In this document: one piece after another, positions 1 to 8,429 of the stretch
Position numbering within the stretch: the first letter of the stretch is position 1
Layout: every line of letters starts with the position of its first letter
Source: Exiguobacterium sp. 9-2
Lineage (GTDB): Bacteria; Bacillota; Bacilli; Exiguobacteriales; Exiguobacteriaceae
DNA length: 64,000 bases
Reading direction: 5' to 3'
NCBI RefSeq assembly: GCF_036287235.1
Contig: NZ_CP142850.1
Span: 2,757,336 to 2,821,335, forward strand
Made by a program: the position numbers and the translations under genes
The notes under the pieces: model-generated
What the model saw: only the letters and a program-made list of their open reading frames with translations
What the model was told of the DNA's origin: nothing
Database searches by the model: none

Positions 1-282
1 TCCGCCGAGGACGACGGCGGTTGCGACACCAACGATATTCCCCGTACCGACGGTCGCAGCCAGTGCCGTCATCAATGCTTGAAAGTGACTGATGTCGCCT
101 TCCGACTTATCGTCCTGATGCTTTGAAAACGCGAGCTTCAGCGCATACGGTAGTTTGGTAATTTGAATGAATCCTAAGCGAATCGTCAAGTAAATCCCCG
201 TACCGACCAACAGAATAAGTAACGGTGGTCCCCAAACAAGATTGGACACCGTACTGATCCAGTCACTAAATGAATTTCCCAT
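1..282 (-). CDS. Sodium:alanine/glycine symporter, AgcS family (partial)
   Basis: The N-terminal 94 residues of a secondary transporter that couples amino-acid uptake to sodium at the membrane; the rest lies beyond the left edge of the window. Read on the minus strand, it starts ATG-GGA-AAT at 282 with a GGAGG ribosome binding site at 291-295. The segment has a hydrophobic helix ([19 protein letters not shown]) and the family signature [16 protein letters not shown], typical of AlsT/AgcS proteins that take up alanine or glycine with Na+. Family assignment is firm; the exact substrate cannot be told from this fragment. Confidence 0.85.
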   Translation of the reverse strand, partial: MGNSFSDWISTVSNLVWGPPLLILLVGTGIYLTIRLGFIQITKLPYALKLAFSKHQDDKSEGDISHFQALMTALAATVGTGNIVGVATAVVLGG

Positions 283-394
283 TCGTGTTACCTCCCTTTA
301 TGAAATATGTAGTTCTTTACCATTTTTTCAGAATTTACTGATAATTGTCAAACTATTTTTTTATGAAACTATTTTGATACCTATTCATTTCAAT

Positions 395-860
395 AATATG
401 AAGGAGATAGTCGTGATTCATACTTCACCGTCTCGGAACAACTGACGAAATCGTGAAATTTAATAATCAATAGGCTAAGAATAACGGAGCAACGATCACG
501 GATACCGTTAACACAGCACACATCCTCCTGTTCACTACGATCGTTGTCATTGGAGTGTTCAGTGGAATCTTTATTATCTTGATTTTATAATCGATCTTCG
601 GTCCTCTTCGCCAACTGCAGGCAAAACCTACGAACTTGCCACTCAAGACGATCGAACATTTGAATGCCGCGTCCGGTGGGGTGCTGTCCTTCATCGATAC
701 GAAAGTCGTCAATGACAATGATTTATTCGAAGCTATCTCGATTCAATACTAGGATGACGCTCAAGCATTCCGCGATATGCACGAACAGATTTCCGTCAGT
801 CAAAAACAGACGGAAGCACTAAAAGAAGTTCTTCGTCAGTTCCAAGTTTCAAAAAAGTCC
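395..860 (+). pseudogene. Decayed HAMP-domain membrane protein, probably a chemoreceptor fragment
   Basis: One plus-strand frame (codon phase as in ACG at 498-500) reads a short hydrophilic stretch, a transmembrane helix (HILLFTTIVVIGVFSGIFII), then FGPLRQLQ, which resembles the Pro-Leu-x-x-Leu start of a HAMP linker, and then a helical stretch ending EQISVSQKQTEALKEVLRQF. The frame is broken by stops at 471-473, after the helix, and after SIQY, and no start or signalling domain is left. TM2 followed by HAMP fits a methyl-accepting chemotaxis protein remnant. This explains the otherwise gene-free interval 283-894. The open frame on the opposite strand here looks like a shadow. Confidence 0.5.
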
Positions 861-887
861 CCTCATCTTCATGGAAGAGAGGGGACT
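851..887 (-). terminator. Rho-independent terminator of the lipoprotein gene
   Basis: Nine-base arms AGTCCCCTC (856-864) and GAGGGGACT (879-887); on the minus strand the hairpin is followed by six U. Confidence 0.85.
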
Positions 888-894
888 TCGATGT

Positions 895-1716
895 TTATTG
901 TGCTGCACCTGTGAGCGGTTGTGCATCTTTTGCTTCCGCAGGTAATTTGATTTCGCTGATCTCATTGAATTTTGAGAACGTCGACTCGTTCTTCATATTG
1001 AACTCGGTATCTTTTTCAATCGCAAACACCATGTCCATATCGAGTGATTTCGGATAGAATGTTTTCGCATCATACGTCATCGTGTAATTCATTTTCTTGT
1101 AATCGATGCTGTCCATCGCATCTTTCATCTGTGCCATCTGTCCTGTCTGCTCGAGCGAATCCTTCATGAATGCTTTGAGGTCGTCCCCTTTTAGTTTGAC
1201 GTCGATTTGATAAACGTCACCCTCTTTTTTGGCGGTCCAGTTGTCTTTGTACTTTTTCAGTAGCTTGAGATTTTGATCCGTCGATGCCGATGACTCCATC
1301 GCCTCAACCATATCACCTAGCTCCGAGACATCTTGAACGAGCCATTGTCCGTTTTGCGATAGATACATCTTATCGTCGACGATATAGCTCTCGATCGACA
1401 TGTCCTTACCGTCCTGTGGATTTTTCATCGTCATCGTTTGATGCATCGTAAGCGGCTTCTGGATGATATCGGCTGATACCTTCTGATCTACTGCCATCTC
1501 ACCTGCTTTTGAATTGACTGTCCCCTCCATGTGGAACGATTTAATATCTTTTTGAGCGGCTGTCGCTTTATTCAGTAATTCTGTATTCGAGAGTTCCCCC
1601 GACTTCGTCGAACCAGACCCACTGCCACTACCCGAATCTGTCTGCCCATCTTGACATCCAGCTAGTCCAATCGATGCTGCGACGATCCCAGCTGCTACCC
1701 ACCTTGTTTTCTTCAT
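895..1716 (-). CDS. Secreted lipoprotein, DUF6612/LppX-like
   Basis: A 273-residue lipoprotein. The start is placed at the second in-frame ATG (1716) because the AAAGGAGG site then lies 8 bases upstream; the first ATG sits right on it. A short signal peptide ends in the lipobox LAGC, followed by a Gly/Ser-rich tether (SGSGSGSGS), so the mature protein should be anchored to the outer face of the membrane. The body (NKATAAQKDIKSFHMEGTV near its start, KLKGDDLKAFMKDSLEQ later) matches the style of the DUF6612 group, a LolA/LppX-like fold thought to hold a hydrophobic ligand. It has its own terminator and is monocistronic. No specific function can be assigned. Confidence 0.75.
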   Translation of the reverse strand: MKKTRWVAAGIVAASIGLAGCQDGQTDSGSGSGSGSTKSGELSNTELLNKATAAQKDIKSFHMEGTVNSKAGEMAVDQKVSADIIQKPLTMHQTMTMKNPQDGKDMSIESYIVDDKMYLSQNGQWLVQDVSELGDMVEAMESSASTDQNLKLLKKYKDNWTAKKEGDVYQIDVKLKGDDLKAFMKDSLEQTGQMAQMKDAMDSIDYKKMNYTMTYDAKTFYPKSLDMDMVFAIEKDTEFNMKNESTFSKFNEISEIKLPAEAKDAQPLTGAAQ

Positions 1717-1882
1717 ATTCATTTCCTCCTTTATACGCGTTACCCTGATTTACGAAAAACATTGGAAAATGTTTCAAAGTTTCTTTATTACCTCATTACC
1801 GTTCTTCTTCAAAACAAATCCTCATATTTCAAATCTACTATTCTTTTTTTGAAATTTGATTTATCACCTGCAAAATGTCCAC

Positions 1883-1918
1883 AAAAAAAATAGGATGACG
1901 GAAACTTCCGTCACCCTA
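1883..1918 (-). terminator. Terminator of the riboflavin operon
   Basis: Hairpin arms AGGATGACGGA and TCCGTCACCCT just past ribH, followed on the minus strand by a long U tract. Confidence 0.85.
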
Positions 1919-1929
1919 TCCTTATTTCG

Positions 1930-2388
1930 TTAGATCGTGCGTAAAAGATTCGCCATCTCAATCGCGGAAACGGCAGCTTCGTAGCCTTTATTTCCAGCTT
2001 TCGTACCGGCACGTTCGACCGCTTGCTCGATCGAATCCGTCGTCAGGACACCGAAGATGATGGGTACGCCTGTATCACGCGACGCACTCGCGACACCTTT
2101 CGCGACTTCGTTACAGACATAGTCATAGTGTGATGTTGCTCCGCGGATGACGGCACCCAGTGTGATGACCGCATCATACTTACCGCTTTTCGCTAACTTT
2201 TCCGCAACGAGTGGAATTTCAAATGCTCCAGGAACCCATGCTGTATCTACAGCATCCGCCGCAACACCGTGACGACGGAACGCGTCGTTTGCTCCTCCGA
2301 CGAGTTTTGATGTGATCAATTCATTAAAACGTGCTGCGACGATTGCGACGCGTAGTCCTTCTCCCGTTAAGAAACCTTCGTAAATCAT
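1930..2388 (-). CDS. ribH: 6,7-dimethyl-8-ribityllumazine synthase
   Basis: Condenses 5-amino-6-ribitylamino-uracil with dihydroxybutanone phosphate to make lumazine, the direct precursor of riboflavin. The 152-residue length is normal for the family. Diagnostic segments are [17 protein letters not shown] at the N-terminus, PGAFEIP (substrate pocket), [19 protein letters not shown] with the catalytic His, and FGVLTTDS. Last gene of the rib operon: its ATG overlaps the ribBA stop by four bases (ATGA), which suggests translational coupling. RibH usually assembles as a hollow 60-mer capsid that can enclose riboflavin synthase. Confidence 0.97.
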   Translation of the reverse strand: MIYEGFLTGEGLRVAIVAARFNELITSKLVGGANDAFRRHGVAADAVDTAWVPGAFEIPLVAEKLAKSGKYDAVITLGAVIRGATSHYDYVCNEVAKGVASASRDTGVPIIFGVLTTDSIEQAVERAGTKAGNKGYEAAVSAIEMANLLRTI

Positions 2389-3575
2389 GATGTGTGTCCT
2401 CCTTGGATATCGAGCCAGTGCCCGAGTTTCGTTTGTTTTGTTTTCAGATAACGCTGATTTTCCGGTTCAACGGGTACTTGATGGGGAACACGTTCGATGA
2501 CTTCAATCCCCTCTTGCTCGAGCACCCGTTGTTTGTCTGGATTGTTCGTCATCAAGCGAATCTTCGTCACGCCAAGATCACGCAACATGTTGGCCGCGAC
2601 CGTATAATCACGCATGTCTGTCGGATAACCGAGTGCATGGTTCGCTTCGACTGTATCGAGTCCTTGTTCCTGCAACTCGTACGCTTTCAACTTCGCCATC
2701 AGACCGATGCCGCGTCCTTCCTGACGTAGATACAAGACGGCTCCACCTTCTCGTTCGATTCGCTCAAGTGCCGCATCGAGTTGTGGACCACAATCGCAAC
2801 GTTTCGAACCGAAGACATCCCCTGTCAGACATTCCGAGTGCAGACGGACGAGCATCCCGTCGTGCGCTTCACCGGATAAGACAGCGACATGTTCTTTCTT
2901 ATCTTGTGTCGTATAGCCAATCATCCGAAAGGCTCCGAACGTCGTCGGAAGCAACACTTCCGCCTCCCGCTTCAACGGTCGCTCAAGATACGCGACGATT
3001 TCTTCGATCGTAATCAGTTTTAAATCATGTTCTTCCTTATAGAGAAGTAGATCATCGACCCGTGCCATCGTGCCGTCTTCCTTAATGATTTCACAGATGA
3101 CGGCGATCTCATCGCTACCGGCAAGACGGGCAAGATCGACACCCGCTTCCGTATGTCCACGTCGCTCCCGGACACCGCCCTCTTTGGCGATCAATGGGAA
3201 GATGTGACCAGGTCGTTTGAAACGTTCCGGTCCATCCGTCAGCATCCGCTGAATCGTTAGCGACCGTTCCTCAGCACTGATGCCGGTCTTTGCCTCTTCA
3301 TGATCGATGCTGAGCGTAAATGCTGTCCCGTGCGGATCTGTATTATTCGCTGTCATCGGAGCAAGTTCGAGTCGCTGTGCGATCCGCGGACTGACTGGTA
3401 CACAGACGAGTCCTTTTCCGTATGTGATCATGAAATTGATGTTTTCCGGTGTCGCGTGTTCCGCGAGCATGACGAGATCGCCCTCATTCTCACGATCCTC
3501 GTCATCACAGACGATGATCGGTCGTCCGTTCTTCAAATCTTCTATCGCGTCTTCAATCAAGTCGAATCCGTTCAT
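2385..3575 (-). CDS. ribBA: Bifunctional DHBP synthase / GTP cyclohydrolase II
   Basis: A two-domain enzyme supplying both branches of riboflavin synthesis. Residues about 1-200 are 3,4-dihydroxy-2-butanone-4-phosphate synthase ([12 protein letters not shown], and [16 protein letters not shown]). Residues about 205-396 are GTP cyclohydrolase II, with the zinc ligands Cys249, Cys260 and Cys262 ([20 protein letters not shown]) and the RQEGRGIG loop. The fused form is usual in Firmicutes, and 396 residues is a typical length. Its start codon overlaps the ribE stop (TAATG), so the genes are tightly coupled. Confidence 0.97.
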   Translation of the reverse strand: MNGFDLIEDAIEDLKNGRPIIVCDDEDRENEGDLVMLAEHATPENINFMITYGKGLVCVPVSPRIAQRLELAPMTANNTDPHGTAFTLSIDHEEAKTGISAEERSLTIQRMLTDGPERFKRPGHIFPLIAKEGGVRERRGHTEAGVDLARLAGSDEIAVICEIIKEDGTMARVDDLLLYKEEHDLKLITIEEIVAYLERPLKREAEVLLPTTFGAFRMIGYTTQDKKEHVAVLSGEAHDGMLVRLHSECLTGDVFGSKRCDCGPQLDAALERIEREGGAVLYLRQEGRGIGLMAKLKAYELQEQGLDTVEANHALGYPTDMRDYTVAANMLRDLGVTKIRLMTNNPDKQRVLEQEGIEVIERVPHQVPVEPENQRYLKTKQTKLGHWLDIQGGHTS

Positions 3576-4201
3576 TACATGTCGCCTCCTAAGAATGCTG
3601 CCCAGTCCGTCTGCTTCTCATGCTGCGTGAAATGATAGAGATGTTTCGCCATCATGTCACACTCGATATTGACGACTGCGCCGCTTGCCAATCGATCAAA
3701 CGTCGTCACTTGACGTGAGTGCGGAATCAATGAAATCGAGATCGTTTCCGGCGTGACGCGTTGCAACGTCAGGCTCGTGCCGTTGATTGCAATCGAGCCT
3801 TTCGGAATACAATACTTTTGCCACGATCCGACATCAAACGTATACACCATCGCTTCTCCATCCGGTCGCCGACTGATCAGCCGCGCTGTTCCGTCGATAT
3901 GTCCACTGACGAAATGACCGCCGAAACGACCGTCTGCCGGCATCGCCCGTTCGAGTTGCAATGGGCTTCCGACGCGGTACGTGCCGAGGGCTGTAGAACG
4001 GATCGTATCATGGACAGCATCCGCCGTAAAACCGGTTGGGCTCATTGACGTGACCGTCAAACAAATCCCGTCGACGGCGATGCTGTCACCAATCTTCGTT
4101 CCTTCGAGCACCCGGTGCGCTTCAATTTCAAGTGCTAATCCATTCGGTCGCGGAATCTTTCGTTTTAAGGTCCCGACTTCCTCAATCAATCCGGTGAACA
4201 T
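3575..4201 (-). CDS. ribE: Riboflavin synthase, alpha chain
   Basis: Dismutates two lumazine molecules to riboflavin and the ribitylamino-uracil precursor. The protein has 208 residues and begins with the family signature [10 protein letters not shown]; it contains two lumazine-binding beta-barrel repeats ([13 protein letters not shown] near residue 38-50 and [13 protein letters not shown] near residue 133-146). A strong AAAGGAGGAGA site precedes the ATG, and the start lies 16 bases inside the end of ribD. Called ribC or ribE depending on species. Confidence 0.96.
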   Translation of the reverse strand: MFTGLIEEVGTLKRKIPRPNGLALEIEAHRVLEGTKIGDSIAVDGICLTVTSMSPTGFTADAVHDTIRSTALGTYRVGSPLQLERAMPADGRFGGHFVSGHIDGTARLISRRPDGEAMVYTFDVGSWQKYCIPKGSIAINGTSLTLQRVTPETISISLIPHSRQVTTFDRLASGAVVNIECDMMAKHLYHFTQHEKQTDWAAFLGGDM

Positions 4202-5226
4202 ATCGTCTCCTCCTTTCGGATGTACGTCAGATGGAGATCCGGTCCGACCGTTTCAATCTGATCGATTTGAAAACGTTCTTCGATATCATGTCGTCCGTTC
4301 CAGGCAGTCCCTTCAAAAATCGACGGGGCTTGGTAGACTTCAATCTGGTCGACGAGATCTGCTTCAAAGAATGTGGCTTGAATCGTTGGTCCACCTTCAA
4401 TCAAAACGCTGCGGATGTCTTGTTCGTATAAGCGTTTAAGAATCGCTTCCGGCGTCTCATATTCACCGACGAGCACCGTCACTTGATCATGACTTATCCG
4501 AGGAACACTCGTCAGCCAGTACGTTGGATTTTTTCCATCGCAAAAGACTTGCGCGGTCTCTGGCACCCGACCACGGCGATCGACGATTACTCGAATCGGC
4601 TCGATGCCTGACACTGCGCGTAAAGTCAGTGCTGGATCATCGACGAGCACCGTTTCACTTCCGACGAGGATCGCATCATGGCGACCACGCAGGGCGCGAC
4701 CATTCGCGCGTGCTTCTTCTGACGTGATCCAGCGCTGTTCCCCCGTTGCCGCGATCCCGTTCATCGTCTGAGCGATTTTGACGGTCACGGTCGGACGTTT
4801 CCGTTCGATCGTTTTCCAAAATGTCTCGTAGAGGACTTCCGCTTCATGCCGTAACAAGCCGACTTCGACTTCGATTCCCGCGTCTTGAAGCCGTTTGATC
4901 CCTGAACCAGCGACAATCGCATGTTTGTCTTCCGTTGCGACGAAAACCCGTTTGATCCCGGCTTGTAGAATCGCTTCCGTACATGGTGGTGTCTTACCAT
5001 GATGGTTGCATGGCTCAAGCGTCACGTAGAGATCAGCACCACGGGCGGCCTCTCCTGCCATTCGCAAGGCTTCGACTTCCGCGTGCGGACCACCGGCAAA
5101 CCGGTGCGCACCAAAACCGATGATGCGTCCTTGTTTGACGATGACACAACCGACACTTGGATTCGGACTTGTTTGTCCGTTTAACATATGTGCTAATTGC
5201 ATGGCATAACTCATCATCTGTGACAT
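4186..5226 (-). CDS. ribD: Bifunctional pyrimidine deaminase / reductase
   Basis: Catalyses the deamination and side-chain reduction steps of riboflavin synthesis. The N-terminal deaminase half carries the zinc site His48, Cys73 and Cys82 with Glu50 (PHAEVEAL; EPCNHHGKTPPC). The C-terminal half (about 145-346) is the NADPH reductase (RPTVTVKIAQTMNG, LRGRHDAILVGSETVLVDDP, VLIEGGPT). The start is set at the ATG at 5226 because AAAGGAG lies 8 bases before it, giving 346 residues; the longer frame lacks a site. First gene of the operon, directly after the FMN-riboswitch attenuator. Confidence 0.95.
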   Translation of the reverse strand: MSQMMSYAMQLAHMLNGQTSPNPSVGCVIVKQGRIIGFGAHRFAGGPHAEVEALRMAGEAARGADLYVTLEPCNHHGKTPPCTEAILQAGIKRVFVATEDKHAIVAGSGIKRLQDAGIEVEVGLLRHEAEVLYETFWKTIERKRPTVTVKIAQTMNGIAATGEQRWITSEEARANGRALRGRHDAILVGSETVLVDDPALTLRAVSGIEPIRVIVDRRGRVPETAQVFCDGKNPTYWLTSVPRISHDQVTVLVGEYETPEAILKRLYEQDIRSVLIEGGPTIQATFFEADLVDQIEVYQAPSIFEGTAWNGRHDIEERFQIDQIETVGPDLHLTYIRKEETICSPD

Positions 5227-5245
5227 CGCGTTCGCTCCTTTCAAA

Positions 5246-5278
5246 TAAAAAAGACGCCCCTTGAAAAAGGGGCGTCTG
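5246..5278 (-). terminator. Attenuator terminator of the FMN riboswitch
   Basis: GACGCCCCTT / AAGGGGCGTC hairpin followed by a U tract on the minus strand, lying between the FMN aptamer and ribD. It is placed to stop transcription when FMN is bound. A second hairpin (5343-5365, TTCTGAAAA paired with TTTTTCAGAA) lies upstream and may belong to the expression platform. Confidence 0.85.
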
Positions 5279-5388
5279 TATAGAAGGGTTCACGAAATAC
5301 ACGGTTCGCCTTCTGCTTTTTCGCATGCAGAAAGAGACCATCTTCTGAAAACATTTTTTCAGAAAACAGCTTGAATCGCGTCGTTTCG

Positions 5389-5525
5389 TTCTTCTCCCAT
5401 CCGGACTTTACCGTCGGCCCTGGAATCTCACCAAGTCAGCCATGATGCGTACATCACGGGTCGCGGGCTCGTCGATCGATCGATCGCATCACCGCCGGTT
5501 GGGATTTTCACCCTACCCCGAAGAA
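5389..5525 (-). promoter_or_regulatory. FMN riboswitch (RFN element)
   Basis: On the minus strand the conserved RFN blocks appear in order: CTTCGGGGTAGGGTGAAAAT, CCCAACCGGCGGTGATG, AGCCCGCGACC, TTGGTGAGATTCCAGGGCCG, ACGGTAAAGTCCGGATG and GGGAGAAG, forming the closing stem and five hairpins of the aptamer. It precedes ribD with an intrinsic terminator between, the standard transcription-attenuation layout. The variable hairpin between the GGCGGT and AGCCCG blocks is made of tandem CGAT units (5473-5486). The remaining bases of the 5227-5712 gap are leader, the attenuator and two terminators. Confidence 0.97.
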
Positions 5526-5662
5526 CTGGATTATTGAGTTATACAACTTTAGCCTAGCATATCTTTTTCAAGAAAACAAAGCGCAAATGTTTCGGTATTG
5601 GCTCTTTTATGATTTCGTTCCACTTCTGTTACCCCTCCCCAATTCGTGATCTACTGGATACT

Positions 5663-5705
5663 AAAAATGACTGGAGCACCTGATATCAGTGCGTCCAGTC
5701 ATTGT
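5663..5705 (-). terminator. Terminator of the met operon
   Basis: AATGACTGGA (5666-5675) pairs with TCCAGTCATT (5694-5703), followed on the minus strand by UUUUUAG, just past the M20 gene. Confidence 0.8.
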
Positions 5706-5712
5706 GTTCCGG

Positions 5713-6918
5713 TTACAAATACCCGTTCTTCCGATCGTGGAATTCTTGGGCAATCGCTCCGCGTGTCCGTTCATCAGCGAGGACGCGAAGTGCTGTCCGT
5801 GCGAGGATTTTAGCGCCTGCGATCAACGCTTCATCCCCCGCTTCCGAACGGGCGGCTTCTTTGAATGCTTCTGTATGGGCGACGAGATCGTCCGGACCAA
5901 TCTTGATATACGGATGGATTGTCGGGATGACTTGACTGATGTTACCCGCGTCCGTCGATCCAAGACCCGGTCGTTCGTCGAGGTGCACGATTTGCCCAAG
6001 CGCCTCTGCTTCTTCTTGGAAGAGACGATCAAACGTCCGGTTGAAGACGAGATTGTCGACTTCATTTTGGAAAGCGATGACGTCAAGCGTCGCCCCGGTC
6101 GCAAGTGCCGCACCTTGCGCGACCGCTTTGACTTTCTCCGTGACGGCATTCAGCCGTTCCCGTGTCGTCGCCCGAATGAAGAAACGTGCTTTTGCGTATT
6201 CCGGAATGATATTCGGCGCATCGCCACCATGCGTGATGATCCCGTGGATCCGGACATCATCCGGTAACTGCTGACGTAAGGCGTTGATCCCATTGAAGAG
6301 CTGAATGACAGCGTCGAGAGCGTTGATACCTTCTTCAGGTGTCGCCGCTGCGTGCGCGGGACGACCCGTAAAGGCAAAATCGAGCGGATCGACCGCAAGC
6401 GAGGACCCCGTGATCCGCGTTTGTCCGGACGGGTGGACCATCAAGGCCGCATCGATTCCTTCAAGCAACTGGTGTTTGACGAAACTGCCTTTCGCACTTC
6501 CGTTCGGCCCACCTTCTTCGGCTGGCGTTCCAAGCACGACGACACTCCCACCGACTTCATCAAGCACTTTGCTGACCGCAATCGCCGCTGCGACACTCGT
6601 CGTTCCGATGATATTATGACCGCATGCGTGTCCGATACCCGGCAACGCATCGTACTCAGCGAGAAAGGCAATTGTCGCGCCAGGTCGGTCGCTTGACTTC
6701 TTCGCGAAGAATGCGGTCTCGTGCCCTGCGACGCCGAGTTCTACTGTAAAGCCTTCTGCCGTCAAACGCTCTGCATGTAGTCGCGAAGCAAAGAATTCCT
6801 CGTTACCGATTTCCGGCGTCGCATGAATCCGGTGGCTCGTCTCAAGATACGATTCCCGTTTTTGTTCGATGTCCTGTTCAATCGTCTCTACCCATGTCGT
6901 GCGTACTGGTGTCGTCAT
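5713..6918 (-). CDS. M20-family metal-dependent amidohydrolase
   Basis: A 401-residue zinc hydrolase of the M20D (hippurate hydrolase / AbgB-like) group. The start at 6918 follows GGAGAG by 8 bases. Metal-binding and catalytic segments are LAEYDALPGIGHACGHN (Asp-Ala-Leu-Pro then His), GTPAEEGG (Glu-Glu), the HPSGQTR region and, in the dimerisation domain, GRPAHAAATPEEGINALDA. These enzymes cleave N-acyl amino acids or small peptides in the cytosol. It is the last gene of the metN-metI-metQ operon (22 bases after metQ) under a SAM riboswitch, so a role in releasing methionine or cysteine from acylated or dipeptide forms is a fair inference but not shown. Confidence 0.85.
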   Translation of the reverse strand: MTTPVRTTWVETIEQDIEQKRESYLETSHRIHATPEIGNEEFFASRLHAERLTAEGFTVELGVAGHETAFFAKKSSDRPGATIAFLAEYDALPGIGHACGHNIIGTTSVAAAIAVSKVLDEVGGSVVVLGTPAEEGGPNGSAKGSFVKHQLLEGIDAALMVHPSGQTRITGSSLAVDPLDFAFTGRPAHAAATPEEGINALDAVIQLFNGINALRQQLPDDVRIHGIITHGGDAPNIIPEYAKARFFIRATTRERLNAVTEKVKAVAQGAALATGATLDVIAFQNEVDNLVFNRTFDRLFQEEAEALGQIVHLDERPGLGSTDAGNISQVIPTIHPYIKIGPDDLVAHTEAFKEAARSEAGDEALIAGAKILARTALRVLADERTRGAIAQEFHDRKNGYL

Positions 6919-6940
6919 GCTATCCACTCTCCTTTAGAAT

Positions 6941-7759
6941 TTATTCGCCGATGTCGCTTAGTGGAACGAACGTCGGGATCGAGCTACCTTTATATTCTTT
7001 TTTGATGAAAGCCGCGACATCTTTTTGTTGGTAAAGCGACGCGATCTTTTTCAGTTCTTTTTTGTTCTTGTCTTCCGTCCGTGTCGCGATGATGTTGATG
7101 TATGGTTTTGCTGTCTCGTTCTCATGGACGATCGAGTCCTTGATCGGATTTAGTCCTGCGTCAACAGCAATACCGTTATTGATGATCGATGCAGCGACGT
7201 CCGGTAAGACGCGTGGCGTTTGTCCAGCGACGATCGGAACGATTTTCAGTTTCTTCGGATTTTCAACGATCTTATCGACCGATCCATTGCCGTCGAAGTC
7301 GTCCGGTAATTTGATCAAACCTGCTTCTTGTAGTAACAAGAAGGCACGTCCCATGTTCGTCGCTTCGTTCGGAACAGCGATTTTGCCACCGACTGGAATA
7401 TCTTTGACGTCCTTATATTTATCTGAGTAAATGCCCATCGGTGCAATGACGGTCGTCGCAATCGGCGACAGCTTCAACTTATGTTCCTTCTTGAAGGCGT
7501 TGAAGTAGGAAATCGTCTGGAAGGCATTGGCGTCGATCTCACCCTCAGCCAGTGCCATGTTCGGCTGGACATAATCGGAGAACTTGACGAGCTCGATTTT
7601 GATGCCCTCCTTTTCCGCTTTTTTCGCGACGTAATCCCACACTTGAGTGTCTGAACCACTGACCCCGAGCTTGATCGTCTTTTCTTCTTCTCCTGATGCT
7701 GAGCACCCGGCAAATAAAATCGTCGTTAATGTTGCCCCAATCGCTACTGCTTTTTTCAT
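6941..7759 (-). CDS. metQ: Methionine ABC transporter substrate-binding lipoprotein
   Basis: NlpA/MetQ-family binding protein of 272 residues that captures methionine outside the membrane and delivers it to MetI. The signal peptide ends in lipobox FAGC, with the mature N-terminal Cys followed by SASGEEE. Family segments include IKLGVSGSDTQVWDYVAKKA, YVQPNMALAEGEIDANAFQ and GKIAVPNEATNMGRAFLLL. It follows metI in the SAM-controlled operon. Confidence 0.95.
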   Translation of the reverse strand: MKKAVAIGATLTTILFAGCSASGEEEKTIKLGVSGSDTQVWDYVAKKAEKEGIKIELVKFSDYVQPNMALAEGEIDANAFQTISYFNAFKKEHKLKLSPIATTVIAPMGIYSDKYKDVKDIPVGGKIAVPNEATNMGRAFLLLQEAGLIKLPDDFDGNGSVDKIVENPKKLKIVPIVAGQTPRVLPDVAASIINNGIAVDAGLNPIKDSIVHENETAKPYINIIATRTEDKNKKELKKIASLYQQKDVAAFIKKEYKGSSIPTFVPLSDIGE

Positions 7760-7778
7760 GGCTGAATCGCTCCCTTGA

Positions 7779-8429
7779 TTAATGTCTTCTGATTTTTCGT
7801 GCGACGATGTTGCCTGTCGTCTGTAAGCCTTGGACTAAGATAACGAGAATCCCGACCGTGATGATCATGACTTTCGTGTCGAACCGTTGATAACCGTACG
7901 TAATTGCTAAGTCACCCAAACCGCCACCACCGATGGCGCCTGCCATCGCCGACGCCCCGATCAAGCCGACTGTTGCAATCGTTAAATTAAGGATTAGTGA
8001 ACCGAGTGCTTCCGGCAGAAGGAAGCGGAAAATCGTTTGAAACGGTGTCGCCCCCATCGCTTCTGCTGCCTCAAGGACGCCTTTATCGACTTCAAGTAAC
8101 GAGCTCTCGATCAGACGCGCCATGTACGGTGCGGCGTAAAAGACGAGCGGGACGATTGCGGCTTCGGTTCCGATCGACGTCTGGACGATCAACCGTGTCA
8201 ACGGGATGATCGCAACAAGTAAGATGATGAACGGAATTGAACGGAAGATATTGACGATACTGTTGAAGAATGTGAACAGCGGGACGTTTTCGAGCAATGC
8301 CCCTTTCCGGGTGACGACGAGCAGGATGCCGAGTGGTAAACCGATCAAAGTCGAAAATAATAACGACACTGACACCATCGTCATCGTCTGCAAAAATGCT
8401 GTCCAGATATCACTGTAGTTAACTAGCAT
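7779..8429 (-). CDS. metI: Methionine ABC transporter permease
   Basis: A 216-residue inner-membrane permease with about five transmembrane helices and the coupling-loop motif EAAEAMGATPFQTIFRFLLP, which contacts the ATPase. The start at the ATG at 8429 is chosen because GAGGAGG lies 8-9 bases upstream; it overlaps the end of metN by 11 bases, indicating coupled translation. Also called metP in Bacillus. Methionine specificity rests on the operon and riboswitch context as well as similarity. Confidence 0.94.
   Translation of the reverse strand: MLVNYSDIWTAFLQTMTMVSVSLLFSTLIGLPLGILLVVTRKGALLENVPLFTFFNSIVNIFRSIPFIILLVAIIPLTRLIVQTSIGTEAAIVPLVFYAAPYMARLIESSLLEVDKGVLEAAEAMGATPFQTIFRFLLPEALGSLILNLTIATVGLIGASAMAGAIGGGGLGDLAITYGYQRFDTKVMIITVGILVILVQGLQTTGNIVARKIRRH

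Noticed and set aside
467-718. Minus-strand 83-codon open frame in the first intergenic region
   Set aside because: It has no ribosome binding site and lies opposite the readable chemoreceptor-like remnant, which has TM and HAMP-like features on the plus strand.
5226-5341. Minus-strand 102-codon frame across the FMN attenuator
   Set aside because: It reads the terminator hairpin and the start of ribD in another frame.
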